Assembly: GCF_030767025.1 (NCBI RefSeq)
Contig: NZ_JASITE010000004.1
Location: forward strand, 186,001 to 250,000
Source: Nocardia sp. CC227C
GTDB lineage: Bacteria > Actinomycetota > Actinomycetes > Mycobacteriales > Mycobacteriaceae
Length of the DNA: 64,000 nt
Direction: 5' to 3'
Shown: positions 55,702 to 62,507 of the stretch, piece after piece
Position numbering within the stretch: the first letter of the stretch is position 1
Layout of the letters: each line of letters opens with the position of its first letter
Translations under genes and position numbers: made by a program
The notes under the pieces: model-generated
Told to the model about the DNA's origin: nothing
The model's database searches: none
The model's input: only the letters and a program-made list of their open reading frames with translations

Positions 55702-56295
55702 CTACTTCTCGGTGACCGTGATCTGTCGATCCACCCAGGTGATGGTGCCACCGGTGAAATCGCTCTGCTTGCCGCCCGCGATATCCATCTCGTCGGTGGT
55801 CGGGTAGCCGAGCTTGCCGCCGGGGCCGCCATTGGCCATCCAGGCCTCCCGGATCTCGCCCCAGACGATGTGCGCGCCGGTGTCGGGGCTGCTGTAGATG
55901 GCTCCGCCCTCGAACGCCTGCATGCTGCCGCCGCCGGGCGCGTCCTCCGATTCCCCGGTGGGTTCGCCGAGCGGGCTCGTGACGCCGCCGGCGGCGTTGT
56001 ACTTCTCCAGAATCGAGCCGGACACCTCGATATCCCCGGCGGCGGTGGGGATCTTGGTTTCGGGGGTGTCGTCGCGGTCGGCGTCGCCGCGATCGGTCTC
56101 GTTGTCGGGGGTGGCGTCGGCGTTGTCACCGGTGTGGTCGTCGGCATGTTCGGTGGCCGTGGCCATCGCAGTGGTCGTCGCCATCCCGGTGTCGGGCTTG
56201 GCGTCCTTGTCGTCCTTGGCGCAGCCGGCGAGCGGCAGCGCCACCAGGGCGATCGCGGTCATGAATCCGGCCGTGCGTCGAGCGAAGTGGTGCAT
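55702..56295 (-). CDS. Lipoprotein with LGFP repeats
   Basis: A 197-residue exported lipoprotein with signal FMTAIALVALPLAGC and an acidic Asp/Thr linker. At least two LGFP-type repeats follow: ILEKYNAAGGVTSPLGEPTG and EAWMANGGPGGKLGYPTTDE, with AFEGGAIYSSPDTGAHIVWG between. LGFP repeats anchor proteins in the mycolate cell wall of Corynebacteriales. The ATG at 56295 fits GGGAGG 6 nt upstream; the longer frame is less likely. Confidence 0.85.
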   Translation of the reverse strand: MHHFARRTAGFMTAIALVALPLAGCAKDDKDAKPDTGMATTTAMATATEHADDHTGDNADATPDNETDRGDADRDDTPETKIPTAAGDIEVSGSILEKYNAAGGVTSPLGEPTGESEDAPGGGSMQAFEGGAIYSSPDTGAHIVWGEIREAWMANGGPGGKLGYPTTDEMDIAGGKQSDFTGGTITWVDRQITVTEK

Positions 56296-56481
56296 GATCA
56301 TCCTCCCGCTGCGGGCCGCACGGAGGTGCCGTGTTCCCACGACACCTCCGGCGACTCAGATCGACATTCGGCAGCTGTTCGGCAAACCTATCGGTATCAG
56401 CCGAAATCAGCTTCGAGCAGGTACTTTGCCGGAATATACCCGTCGACCCGTGAGGCAAACCACACGCCCGGCGTTAACCGG

Positions 56482-56498
56482 TTCAGGAGTTGGGCCCG
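56482..56498. repeat. attL-like direct repeat of the integrative element
   Basis: TTCAGGAGTTGGGCCCG, identical to the copy at 63944-63960. It marks the left boundary of the integrated element; chromosomal sequence lies to its left. Confidence 0.85.
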
Positions 56499-56604
56499 GA
56501 CTGCTTGCAGGGAGTTTGGACGGTTTGGTGACGTTGGCGAAATCCTCTGGCCTGCACTTTCAGTGTTGGGGAGGTTGGGTCAGCGGGAGCTGCGATCGAG
56601 GCTC

Positions 56605-56624
56605 CTGCGTACTTTCTGCGTACC
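56605..56624. repeat. Paired CTGCGTAC repeats, left end
   Basis: CTGCGTAC at 56605 and CTGCGTACC at 56616, 11 bp apart. The same pair with the same period occurs near the right end (63883). Likely recombinase-related protein sites. Confidence 0.7.
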
Positions 56625-56635
56625 CGGTCGGCCTA

Positions 56636-56755
56636 CTGTCGCCGCGGCTGTCGCTTGTGTCCACCGGTGTCCAGTGCCTGTCTCCTTACGGTGGCGTAGG
56701 TAGACAGTGGTGGACACCGGGAGGCGACAGGACTGGACATCGAGGCGACAGCAGG
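56636..56755. repeat. Long terminal direct repeat, left copy
   Basis: About 120 bp that match 63690-63819 at high identity and in the same orientation. It contains TGTCCACCGGTGTCCAG, CCTGTCTCCTTACGGTG and several GAGGCGACAG units. Probably binding sites of the element's integrase or excisionase, or of a replication protein. Confidence 0.8.
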
Positions 56756-57045
56756 AAACACGAAGGGCGACAGCGGGAAACAGCCGCTGGACGCACCACG
56801 AGCAGTGCGGTGGTGCGCTCGAACAGTCCAGCGCTTCCGGCAGCCCCGCAGAGAACGGGTGAAGTGGTCCGCTGCGCAGGGCTTGCGCACTGGGTGGGGT
56901 GTAGGTGCTGCGCGGCGTCGGCCGTGCGCATGGTCCCGCGCACCGCGGTGTGGAAGTTGTCCAGGTTCCTGGACGCGGACCGCCAGGCCGGACAGACGGC
57001 CGGGTAGCGCCGCCGTCCGGTTCGAATCGAGTGGAATGGCCGAGA

Positions 57046-57240
57046 TCAGTCGATCGTGCCTTCACGGCGTTGGCGGGCCACTTCGCGCCGCACGGCCCAC
57101 CGAACAAGCGCCAGACTTACAACAAGGACCACCAGCGCGTACACGACCCAAAGGCGCTGATCAGGATGACGCACGAACAGGAACACTGAGATCCCCAGGT
57201 AGATGGCGAGTGACACTCGGGACTGACTACTCCACTGCAC
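57046..57240 (-). CDS. Small two-helix membrane protein
   Basis: A 64-residue frame from GTG 57240 with two hydrophobic segments (VSLAIYLGISVFLFV and LWVVYALVVLVVSLALVRWAV) and a basic cytoplasmic end (RREVARQRREGTID). The upstream part of the longer frame is repeat-derived and is not taken as protein. No clear ribosome-binding site. Function unknown; small membrane proteins are common cargo in mobile elements. Confidence 0.45.
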   Translation of the reverse strand: MQWSSQSRVSLAIYLGISVFLFVRHPDQRLWVVYALVVLVVSLALVRWAVRREVARQRREGTID

Positions 57241-57398
57241 ATCGGCGATTATCCAGCAACCGCAAACGCTTTTCGATACTGGGCGGTCTGAAGTGCCTTC
57301 GCTGCTACCCCTCAGGCCATCCGGGCATCTGTCGTGTTGAATGCCCGTTCTTTGCCCGCTCCCTCCGAAGCGGAAGCTTGCCGACGCCGGGGCTGGGG

Positions 57399-57447
57399 CA
57401 AGGGTGGCCGCCAGGCCATCGCCGTAGGCGACGCGCAGCGCCCTTGA
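57399..57447. repeat. 49-bp inverted repeat, left arm
   Basis: A perfect reverse complement of 58210-58258, 49 of 49 bases. The arms lie 762 bp apart and enclose the hairpin region and iterons. Similarity fades but continues on the inner side of the repeat. Confidence 0.92.
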
Positions 57448-57560
57448 GCCAGGTTCGGGGGCGGCGCACAATCTCCCCCGCTGAGGGAGCGGGCAAGCGG
57501 CTCACCGTGATTCGAGTTCCGGCGGCCGGTGTCCACGGCCGGGATCGGTGGGTGCCAAAC

Positions 57561-57624
57561 GCTAGCGAAAAGCTAGCGAAAAGGCATGAATGAGGCATGA
57601 CTCCAAGTCATGACTTTTCGCTAG
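57561..57624. repeat. GCTAGCGAAAA direct repeats and stem-loop
   Basis: GCTAGCGAAAA occurs twice in tandem (57561 and 57572). CTAGCGAAAAGGCATGA (57573-57589) pairs with its near-complement at 57608-57624 (one mismatch in 17). This is directly beside the larger palindrome. Confidence 0.85.
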
Positions 57625-57627
57625 GTG

Positions 57628-57794
57628 GGAACGTCCCCGATCCCCTGCCTGACCTGCGCAAGCGTGCTGCTCGCCCCCACCCCCACCCGAACGACATCTC
57701 ATACACACTTCGTGCGCATGAGATGTCGTTCGGGTGGGGGTGGATTCAATCATCATCCTGAAGGACAGATCAGGCAGGGAATCGGGGACGTTCC
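57628..57794. repeat. Compound palindrome, 167 bp, two nested stems
   Basis: Outer arms 57628-57656 and 57766-57794 pair over 29 bp with two mismatches. Inner arms 57677-57702 and 57718-57743 pair perfectly over 26 bp around a 15-nt loop. The whole can fold into one long hairpin in single-stranded DNA or RNA. It lies in non-coding DNA. Confidence 0.92.
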
Positions 57795-58014
57795 AAGGTT
57801 GGGTGGGTGGTTGCGTTTTGGTGGCTATCTTGCGTTGGCATGGTGGTTCCGGGACGGGCTAGCGTGTCGCAGTCGGCCGCGGGGCGGCCTTGGTGCGCCA
57901 CGCTGTAGCCAGCGTCCCTACGTTGGGTTACCTCCGGCCTGCTGGGCGCGTGAGGCGTGGACGCGGCGGTAGAGCGCCCGAGTGGGGTGCCGCAGCTGGG
58001 TAGCGTCGGCGACT
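57795..58014. other. Non-coding stretch inside the element
   Basis: About 220 bp between the palindrome and the iteron-like repeats. Short frames exist, but none is protein-like or has a ribosome-binding site. I see nothing functional. Confidence 0.4.
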
Positions 58015-58110
58015 TACCGCTTACGCGGGGAGCTCGGGCATGCGCGGTATGGGGTGCCGTTCGGGCTCCAGGTCTACCGCTTACGCGGGGAATTACCTCT
58101 TACGCGGTAG
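58015..58110. repeat. Three iteron-like TACCGCTTACGCGG repeats
   Basis: TACCGCTTACGCGGGGA at 58015 and 58075 (60 bp apart), and the variant TACCTCTTACGCGGTAG at 58094. The core CCGCTTACGCGG is a near-palindrome. They lie upstream of the 58325 gene and could be replication iterons or operator sites. Confidence 0.8.
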
Positions 58111-58209
58111 CGATCCGAGGAGAGATTGCGCAGCCTTCGGCCGCGTGCCCATGAACGGGGAACCCCTTCCTTCCTCAGCCGGAGATTGTCTTACGACTGC
58201 GGAACCGCA

Positions 58210-58258
58210 TCAAGGGCGCTGCGCGTCGCCTACGGCGATGGCCTGGCGGCCACCCTTG
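58210..58258. repeat. 49-bp inverted repeat, right arm
   Basis: A perfect reverse complement of 57399-57447. Confidence 0.92.
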
Positions 58259-58324
58259 ACCCGGCACCACAGTCGCTAAGGGACGGCCTGTACGAGGAAG
58301 GAAGGGGACGAAAGGTCGGTGGGC

Positions 58325-58807
58325 ATGTCAGTGGCCGATGCGACCATGAAGGGCATGGGGATGGAAGCCACCAAGGCCGTCGCCGCCGAGCTGAACGGCT
58401 ATCTCGTACAGCAGAAAAGACACCTGCGATGGTTGCGGAACCGTTCAATGATCACTGATGAACTGACCAAGCTGGTGGTGGCTTGGGCGCGGGACCACCA
58501 AGGTTGGCGCGCGAAGACCGAACAGGAGATCCTTTTCAAGAAGGGCGTCCACCATCCCGGGGAGTGGTGGGGCTATGTTGATGTGGGTATCGAACGGCCA
58601 AAACCACTGCCGCCGCTGATGATTGAGATCGATAGCGCGAACAAACGATGGTCGCTGGACAAGCTGGTCGGCGCGACCGATCAAGGCTGGGATGCGATCT
58701 GGTTACGATGGGGCGCACCGCAAAACCCACAGTTGCTGATCCCGGAGCCAGTGCAGTTGGTGTATCTGGACGTGAAACCATGGAAGAAGCCTCGAACACC
58801 ACGCTGA
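58325..58807 (+). CDS. Possible PD-(D/E)XK nuclease-fold protein
   Basis: A protein of about 160 residues. The segment YVDVGIE followed 10 residues later by MIEIDSANKRWSLDKL has the spacing of PD-(D/E)XK nucleases (Asp, then Glu-x-Asp, then a Lys), and the final DAIWLRWG strand fits the fold. N-terminal ELNGYLVQQKRHLRWLRNRS is helical. No family name can be given. ATG 58325 has AAAGG 9 nt upstream; GTG 58319 is an alternative. It is convergent, 15 bp apart, with the PP2C gene. Confidence 0.5.
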   Translation: MSVADATMKGMGMEATKAVAAELNGYLVQQKRHLRWLRNRSMITDELTKLVVAWARDHQGWRAKTEQEILFKKGVHHPGEWWGYVDVGIERPKPLPPLMIEIDSANKRWSLDKLVGATDQGWDAIWLRWGAPQNPQLLIPEPVQLVYLDVKPWKKPRTPR

Positions 58808-58821
58808 GAGTCGCCCTTCGC

Positions 58822-59634
58822 TCAGACGGCAGCGACGATCAGAGTCTTGTCGTCGTGGCGCTTCGCCCGCGGTAATACGACGCCGCACGGGTCGGTCTCG
58901 GCTTCCCACTGCTGAAGTCGGCTTAGTAAATCCGCCATCTCGTTGCTGTTCAGGGCTGCGACTTCTGGCCATGAGTACCCCAAGGCTTCGAGCGGGTCTG
59001 TTACTCCGTCTGTCGCCAGAGCGACCCATGAGAGAGCCTTCATCGAGCGCGTCATGGTAATAGCGTGCCGGGAGGCTTCGGGGACCGTCGAGGCAATCCA
59101 GTACCCGCCTGGCCGATTACGGCGGCGTCGCTGCTCTTGCTGTAGCTCGACTAGGAGCTCTCGGTGTTCGTCGTTGTATCCGCCGCCACGTTGGAGCCGT
59201 GACCGATACGCGCCGGACTGTGGCAGGCCCAGCCGCTCCAGCCGGTCGTCGCAAATGATCTCCTGGGTCCCGTCGCGGTAACCGAGAACGATCGTGCTAT
59301 CCCCGAGGGCCAGAAGATCGAGGAATCCGCCCGTGCGCGCTCTAATCACGGCGACTGTGGACGATGGCGCATCTGGTGATCCAAACGGGAGGCCCAACAT
59401 CGCGATCGTCTTGCGCAATGCAAGGACGAGAACGGTTGTCAGCGAGGAGGATTCGTCCATCTCATCTACGAGAGACCTACCCAAGTTCTCAGCGAATGCA
59501 CCACCGGAGACTCTGCCGGGAGATCCAAATGCGCTGGCGCCATCCAGAACAGCCACAGTGTCCGACGCGACCAGCAAACGGTCGTCATCCGAATTGGCGG
59601 GGAGCTGGGCCGAGGCGATCCGCGAGAACATCAC
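58822..59634 (-). CDS. PP2C-family protein phosphatase
   Basis: A 270-residue PP2C-like Ser/Thr phosphatase. Metal motifs: VAVLDGASAFG (Asp-Gly), LLALGDSTIVL, VALATDGVTDPLEALG and the C-terminal HDDKTLIVA. All match PP2C order, so the metal site seems intact. The start overlaps the stop of the upstream HTH gene (GTGATG), so both are translated together. It presumably reverses phosphorylation controlled by the same sensor. Confidence 0.85.
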   Translation of the reverse strand: MMFSRIASAQLPANSDDDRLLVASDTVAVLDGASAFGSPGRVSGGAFAENLGRSLVDEMDESSSLTTVLVLALRKTIAMLGLPFGSPDAPSSTVAVIRARTGGFLDLLALGDSTIVLGYRDGTQEIICDDRLERLGLPQSGAYRSRLQRGGGYNDEHRELLVELQQEQRRRRNRPGGYWIASTVPEASRHAITMTRSMKALSWVALATDGVTDPLEALGYSWPEVAALNSNEMADLLSRLQQWEAETDPCGVVLPRAKRHDDKTLIVAAV

Positions 59635-60470
59635 CAGGTGTACGGCCCTGCGATCAGCCGTGTGGCTTTGACCGCGAAGTCCTCATCGAAGTCGCAATGA
59701 ACAACGCCGCTGACGGACAGAGTTCTGTTGTCGTTGAACAGCCCTTCAAGGTTCGCGTCGAGCCACTGAGCTACGCCCAGCGAGCCGACGCTCATGATGC
59801 CAGCGATGTGCAGGACGATTCGATTCCCCAAAACGTGCCGACCGAAGTATCCGACATCGGATCGAACTGTCGAGTCCGGCCGTCGATACGGCGAGTCGAA
59901 CCGTTGCCCCGTCTGCTCGTCGGTAATCCACCAGCGGTCATGTTCCCGAACGAAGTCCAACCGGGGATCAGTATCCAGCAGGGTTCGAGCTACCGGCGCG
60001 GACTTCGGCCCACAGATGACAACGGCGTCCCCTGCCGGAACATCAGCATCATCAGGTTCAATCGCGAAATTTGTTGATGCGAGCGCCAACCGGCTCAAGG
60101 TTGCCTCGATAGACGCCTGAGTCGCTGCGTCGGCTGCATCGAAGAACGTTCGTTCGCGACCGTCCTCGAAGCCGTATCGACGAGGGATTCCTACCGCTAC
60201 CGGGCCTACCCCGAAGAAGGCGCGCTCTGGAGCTGGAGCGGAGTTCCGGATCTGCGTGATACGCCCCTTGGTGACACCCAACCGCAATGCGATCTCGGTG
60301 TAGTTCAATCCAAGGTCTCGGTAGGCCTCGTCGATCGACGCCCGACGAAGGCGTGCGAGCTCGGCAGCACGCTGCTGGTAGAGCGTAATGAGCTCGGTCG
60401 CCCGCCGACCGCGCCGCAACGGGTCAGGGTCACGGCGGACAGCCTCGAACTCGTCATCGCTCACGTTCAC
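59631..60470 (-). CDS. Sigma-region-4-like HTH protein with a C-terminal sensor-like domain
   Basis: A 279-residue protein. Residues about 25-80 hold a sigma-70 region-4-like HTH (LGLNYTEIALRLGVTKGRITQIRNS). The C-terminal part from about 135 has blocks I have seen in unnamed actinobacterial regulators: DAVVICGPKSAPVARTLLDTDPRL, DVGYFGRHVLGNRIVLHIAGIMSVGSLGVAQWL and VSGVVHCDFDEDF. I cannot name that domain. It is the first gene of the PP2C operon, behind a long operator, and is probably its regulator. Confidence 0.65.
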   Translation of the reverse strand: MNVSDDEFEAVRRDPDPLRRGRRATELITLYQQRAAELARLRRASIDEAYRDLGLNYTEIALRLGVTKGRITQIRNSAPAPERAFFGVGPVAVGIPRRYGFEDGRERTFFDAADAATQASIEATLSRLALASTNFAIEPDDADVPAGDAVVICGPKSAPVARTLLDTDPRLDFVREHDRWWITDEQTGQRFDSPYRRPDSTVRSDVGYFGRHVLGNRIVLHIAGIMSVGSLGVAQWLDANLEGLFNDNRTLSVSGVVHCDFDEDFAVKATRLIAGPYTW

Positions 60471-60524
60471 GAGAGCCAGTTTAGGGGGTATTGACTCGTG
60501 CCTACAGAAGCCCTACCCTGTGGT

Positions 60525-60580
60525 TTATACCACTAAATTAACGCAGCCAACGTTGATCGTGTTGGTTTAGGGGTATAAAT
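60525..60580. promoter_or_regulatory. Divergent promoter with a 14-bp inverted repeat
   Basis: TTTATACCACTAAA (60525-60538) and TTTAGGGGTATAAA (60567-60580) pair with one mismatch. CCAAC and GTTGG form a second, inner pair. AT-rich against its surroundings. It lies between the HTH-sensor gene and the plus-strand HTH operon, so it can control both. Confidence 0.75.
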
Positions 60581-60620
60581 CACGCGCTGGCTCCTACGCA
60601 CTAGCGCCGAAACGCAAAGA

Positions 60621-60677
60621 CTCCCCGGCAGTTGGAGCTACCGGGGAGCCGAAGACCGAAGCGGTTGCAGCCGCTTC
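60621..60677 (+). promoter_or_regulatory. Two leader hairpins before the HTH operon
   Basis: CTCCCCGG/CCGGGGAG (60621-60648) and GAAGCGG/CCGCTTC (60658-60677) lie in the leader, 31 bp or more before the ATG at 60709. They could be an attenuator or an mRNA-stabilising element. Confidence 0.6.
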
Positions 60678-60708
60678 GTTTGCCTCAGATTCAAGGAGTG
60701 CCTGAAGC

Positions 60709-61101
60709 ATGTCCAGTGTAGAACGTCCGTGTATCCCGAACCATTGCCTGTCTGCGGTAATGCAGGAGTTGGGGGTGAGCAACAAAGGGCTTGCCCACCG
60801 GATGCGAGTGGTCAGTGAGCGTGATGGCGGCAGGGTGCTGCGACCCTCGCATTCGAACATCAAGAACTACCGGGTCGGTAAGCATCAGCCGACCGCGCGC
60901 AGCCTCGAAGTGCTGTTGATGGCGCTGAGCGAGAAGGCTGGCCGTCCCGTCACCGCCGAGGAGATCGGCTACCGGCCCGTGACGCCGACGGTGAAGTTCA
61001 ACCCGTGGGAGCGGTTCGCCCAGCAGTACGCCGCCAAACAGTACGCCGATGTTCTCGCCGCGTGCGGGCTCGGCACCGCGCAGATGGTGGTGGCCCGATG
61101 A
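60709..61101 (+). CDS. XRE-like HTH protein of the mobile element
   Basis: A 130-residue HTH protein of a type common in Streptomyces and Nocardia elements: LGVSNKGLAHRMRVVSERDG, RPSHSNIKNYRVGKHQPTARSLEVLL and GRPVTAEEIGY. AAGGAG lies 10 nt upstream of the ATG. The stop overlaps the next start as ATGA. It likely regulates the element's own genes. Confidence 0.75.
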   Translation: MSSVERPCIPNHCLSAVMQELGVSNKGLAHRMRVVSERDGGRVLRPSHSNIKNYRVGKHQPTARSLEVLLMALSEKAGRPVTAEEIGYRPVTPTVKFNPWERFAQQYAAKQYADVLAACGLGTAQMVVAR

Positions 61102-61508
61102 CCGGCAAGAATGTGCGCTTGCAGCAAGCGATGTTGCGGGCCGGGCTGACCCCTGCCAAGGTCGCCGCCGCGGTGGAGGTGGACGCGAAGACCGTGGAAC
61201 GGTGGGTACGAGGACGGACGCCCTACCCGGTGCACCGGTACGCGGTCGCGACGCTGTTGCAGGTGTCGGAGGCCGACCTGTGGCCCGACGACACCGCCCG
61301 CCGTCCCGCACGGTTCAGCTTCGCTGGTGTCTGCATCTGGTGTGAGCGACGCGGCTGCACCGATTCCGACTGCGTGATCCGACACGAGTCGGCGCTGTGG
61401 GAGGAATGCTCCGCGTGCGAGGGAGCGCCGTGGAGGCGGCCGGGCGGCTGCGGATGTCTGTACGGACTGGTGCAGTCGGCCAAGTTCGCCGGGGCGGGGG
61501 TGGCCTGA
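61098..61508 (+). CDS. HTH protein with a Cys-rich zinc tail
   Basis: A 136-residue protein: N-terminal HTH (GLTPAKVAAAVEVDAKTVERWVRGRTPYPVHRYAVATLLQV) and a C-terminal Cys-rich module (CIWCERRGC, DSDC, ECSACEG, GGCGC) able to hold zinc. The start overlaps the previous stop, and its stop overlaps the next start by one base, so three genes form a tight operon. Confidence 0.75.
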   Translation: MTGKNVRLQQAMLRAGLTPAKVAAAVEVDAKTVERWVRGRTPYPVHRYAVATLLQVSEADLWPDDTARRPARFSFAGVCIWCERRGCTDSDCVIRHESALWEECSACEGAPWRRPGGCGCLYGLVQSAKFAGAGVA

Positions 61509-62257
61509 TGGCGGTCTACCTCAACCCCCGCGATATGACCGGGGTGACCGTGCTGGCGCAGCACTACGGCGGCCCCTTGGATGTCGCGGCCGAACTGTTG
61601 GGCGTGAGCGTGACGAACATGTACCGCATCGAACAGCGGTGGCGGACAGCCGGACTGGTGAAGCGGGAGACCCTGCGCCCGGTCCCCGGCCCGCGGTGGG
61701 TGGTGCCGCGACGGTCGGTGGCGGAACTGCTGCTCGACCATCCGGTCCGGCATTGGATGCCCACGCCGAAAATGGCCGATCACGTGACCACGGTGCTGCG
61801 CACCCGGATCGCGTTAGCGGGCATGGACCTCGACCGGTGGGTATCGGAGCGGCAATTGCGGGCCGAGGTCGGCGCACCGGTCCGCGGGGTGAAGCGCCCG
61901 CACATCCACGACGGCCGCTACCTCGACCCCAAGGGCCAGTGGTGGGCGGTGGAAGTGGAGCTCAACGCCAAAGATCCCGCCTACGCCTACCGCACGCTGT
62001 ACGCGGCCATCGAGGCCGCCGCAGTCGCGCACTGCCACGGCCTGATCTATTACTGCCGAGGCGACGCGGTCCGCAACGTCATCCGCACGGCCGCCGACCA
62101 GCTGTTCAAGCAGCAGGCACACCTGTTCCGGGGTGGCCTGGAAGTCCGCATGGCGCGGCTGGAGACCCTGTTGAGCAAGCCGCCCACCCGGGGCGGGATA
62201 CGGCCGGACCTGCGCTTGGTCGACGGCGGAGCCGACATCAACCGAACCGCGCTGTGA
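61508..62257 (+). CDS. Replication-relaxation-like protein
   Basis: A 249-residue protein with an N-terminal winged-helix (TVLAQHYGGPLDVAAELLGVSVTNMYRIEQRWRTAGLV) and a nuclease-fold-like C-terminus (YLDPKGQWWAVEVELNAKDP, then GLIYYCRGDAVRNVI). This layout matches the replication-relaxation family found in actinobacterial plasmids and integrative elements, thought to start replication or transfer. It is in the same operon as the HTH genes and upstream of the excisionase. Confidence 0.65.
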   Translation: MAVYLNPRDMTGVTVLAQHYGGPLDVAAELLGVSVTNMYRIEQRWRTAGLVKRETLRPVPGPRWVVPRRSVAELLLDHPVRHWMPTPKMADHVTTVLRTRIALAGMDLDRWVSERQLRAEVGAPVRGVKRPHIHDGRYLDPKGQWWAVEVELNAKDPAYAYRTLYAAIEAAAVAHCHGLIYYCRGDAVRNVIRTAADQLFKQQAHLFRGGLEVRMARLETLLSKPPTRGGIRPDLRLVDGGADINRTAL

Positions 62258-62301
62258 CGCGGGTATCGAACACGAATCATCAAGGGACAGTGAGTATCAC
62301 C

Positions 62302-62505
62302 ATGGACATGAACGACCGATTCCTCCAGGCCAAGGACTGCGAGGAGCTGACCGGAATCCCCGCGGCCACGTGGCGCTACTGGGCGCACATCGGCGCGGGC
62401 CCGGAGAGCTTCAAGCTCGGCCGCCGCCGCGTATGGCGACACAGCGTGATCCTGGCGTGGATCGAGCAGCAGGAGGCCGAGACCCGGCGAGGGGAGGCCG
62501 TCTAG
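62302..62505 (+). CDS. xis: Excisionase (MerR-like HTH)
   Basis: A 67-residue protein of the HTH_17/excisionase type: FLQAKDCEELTGIPAATWRYWAHIGAGPESFKLGRRRVWRHSVILAWIEQQ. It should bend DNA and direct integrase to excision. ATG 62302 is used; an in-frame GTG at 62290 is closer to AAGGGA. It ends two bases before the integrase start. Confidence 0.88.
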   Translation: MDMNDRFLQAKDCEELTGIPAATWRYWAHIGAGPESFKLGRRRVWRHSVILAWIEQQEAETRRGEAV

Positions 62506-62507
62506 CC

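Larger units (their letters stand above)
56499..57045. other. Left end of the integrative element, no supported gene
   Basis: 547 bp holding the paired 11-bp repeats and the long terminal repeat listed separately. Frames on both strands here lack protein-like sequence. I see no gene. Confidence 0.5.

Noticed and set aside
56580..57107. 175-codon minus-strand frame at the left end of the element
   Set aside because: Part of it is the terminal repeat, whose right copy gives a similar false frame at 63283-63849. Composition is not protein-like.
35891..58110. CRISPR array
   Set aside because: The tandem repeats have no unique spacers between units and no cas genes nearby.
57625..58154. Short open frames inside the palindrome/iteron region
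   Set aside because: They consist of inverted-repeat sequence, lack ribosome-binding sites and do not look like proteins.
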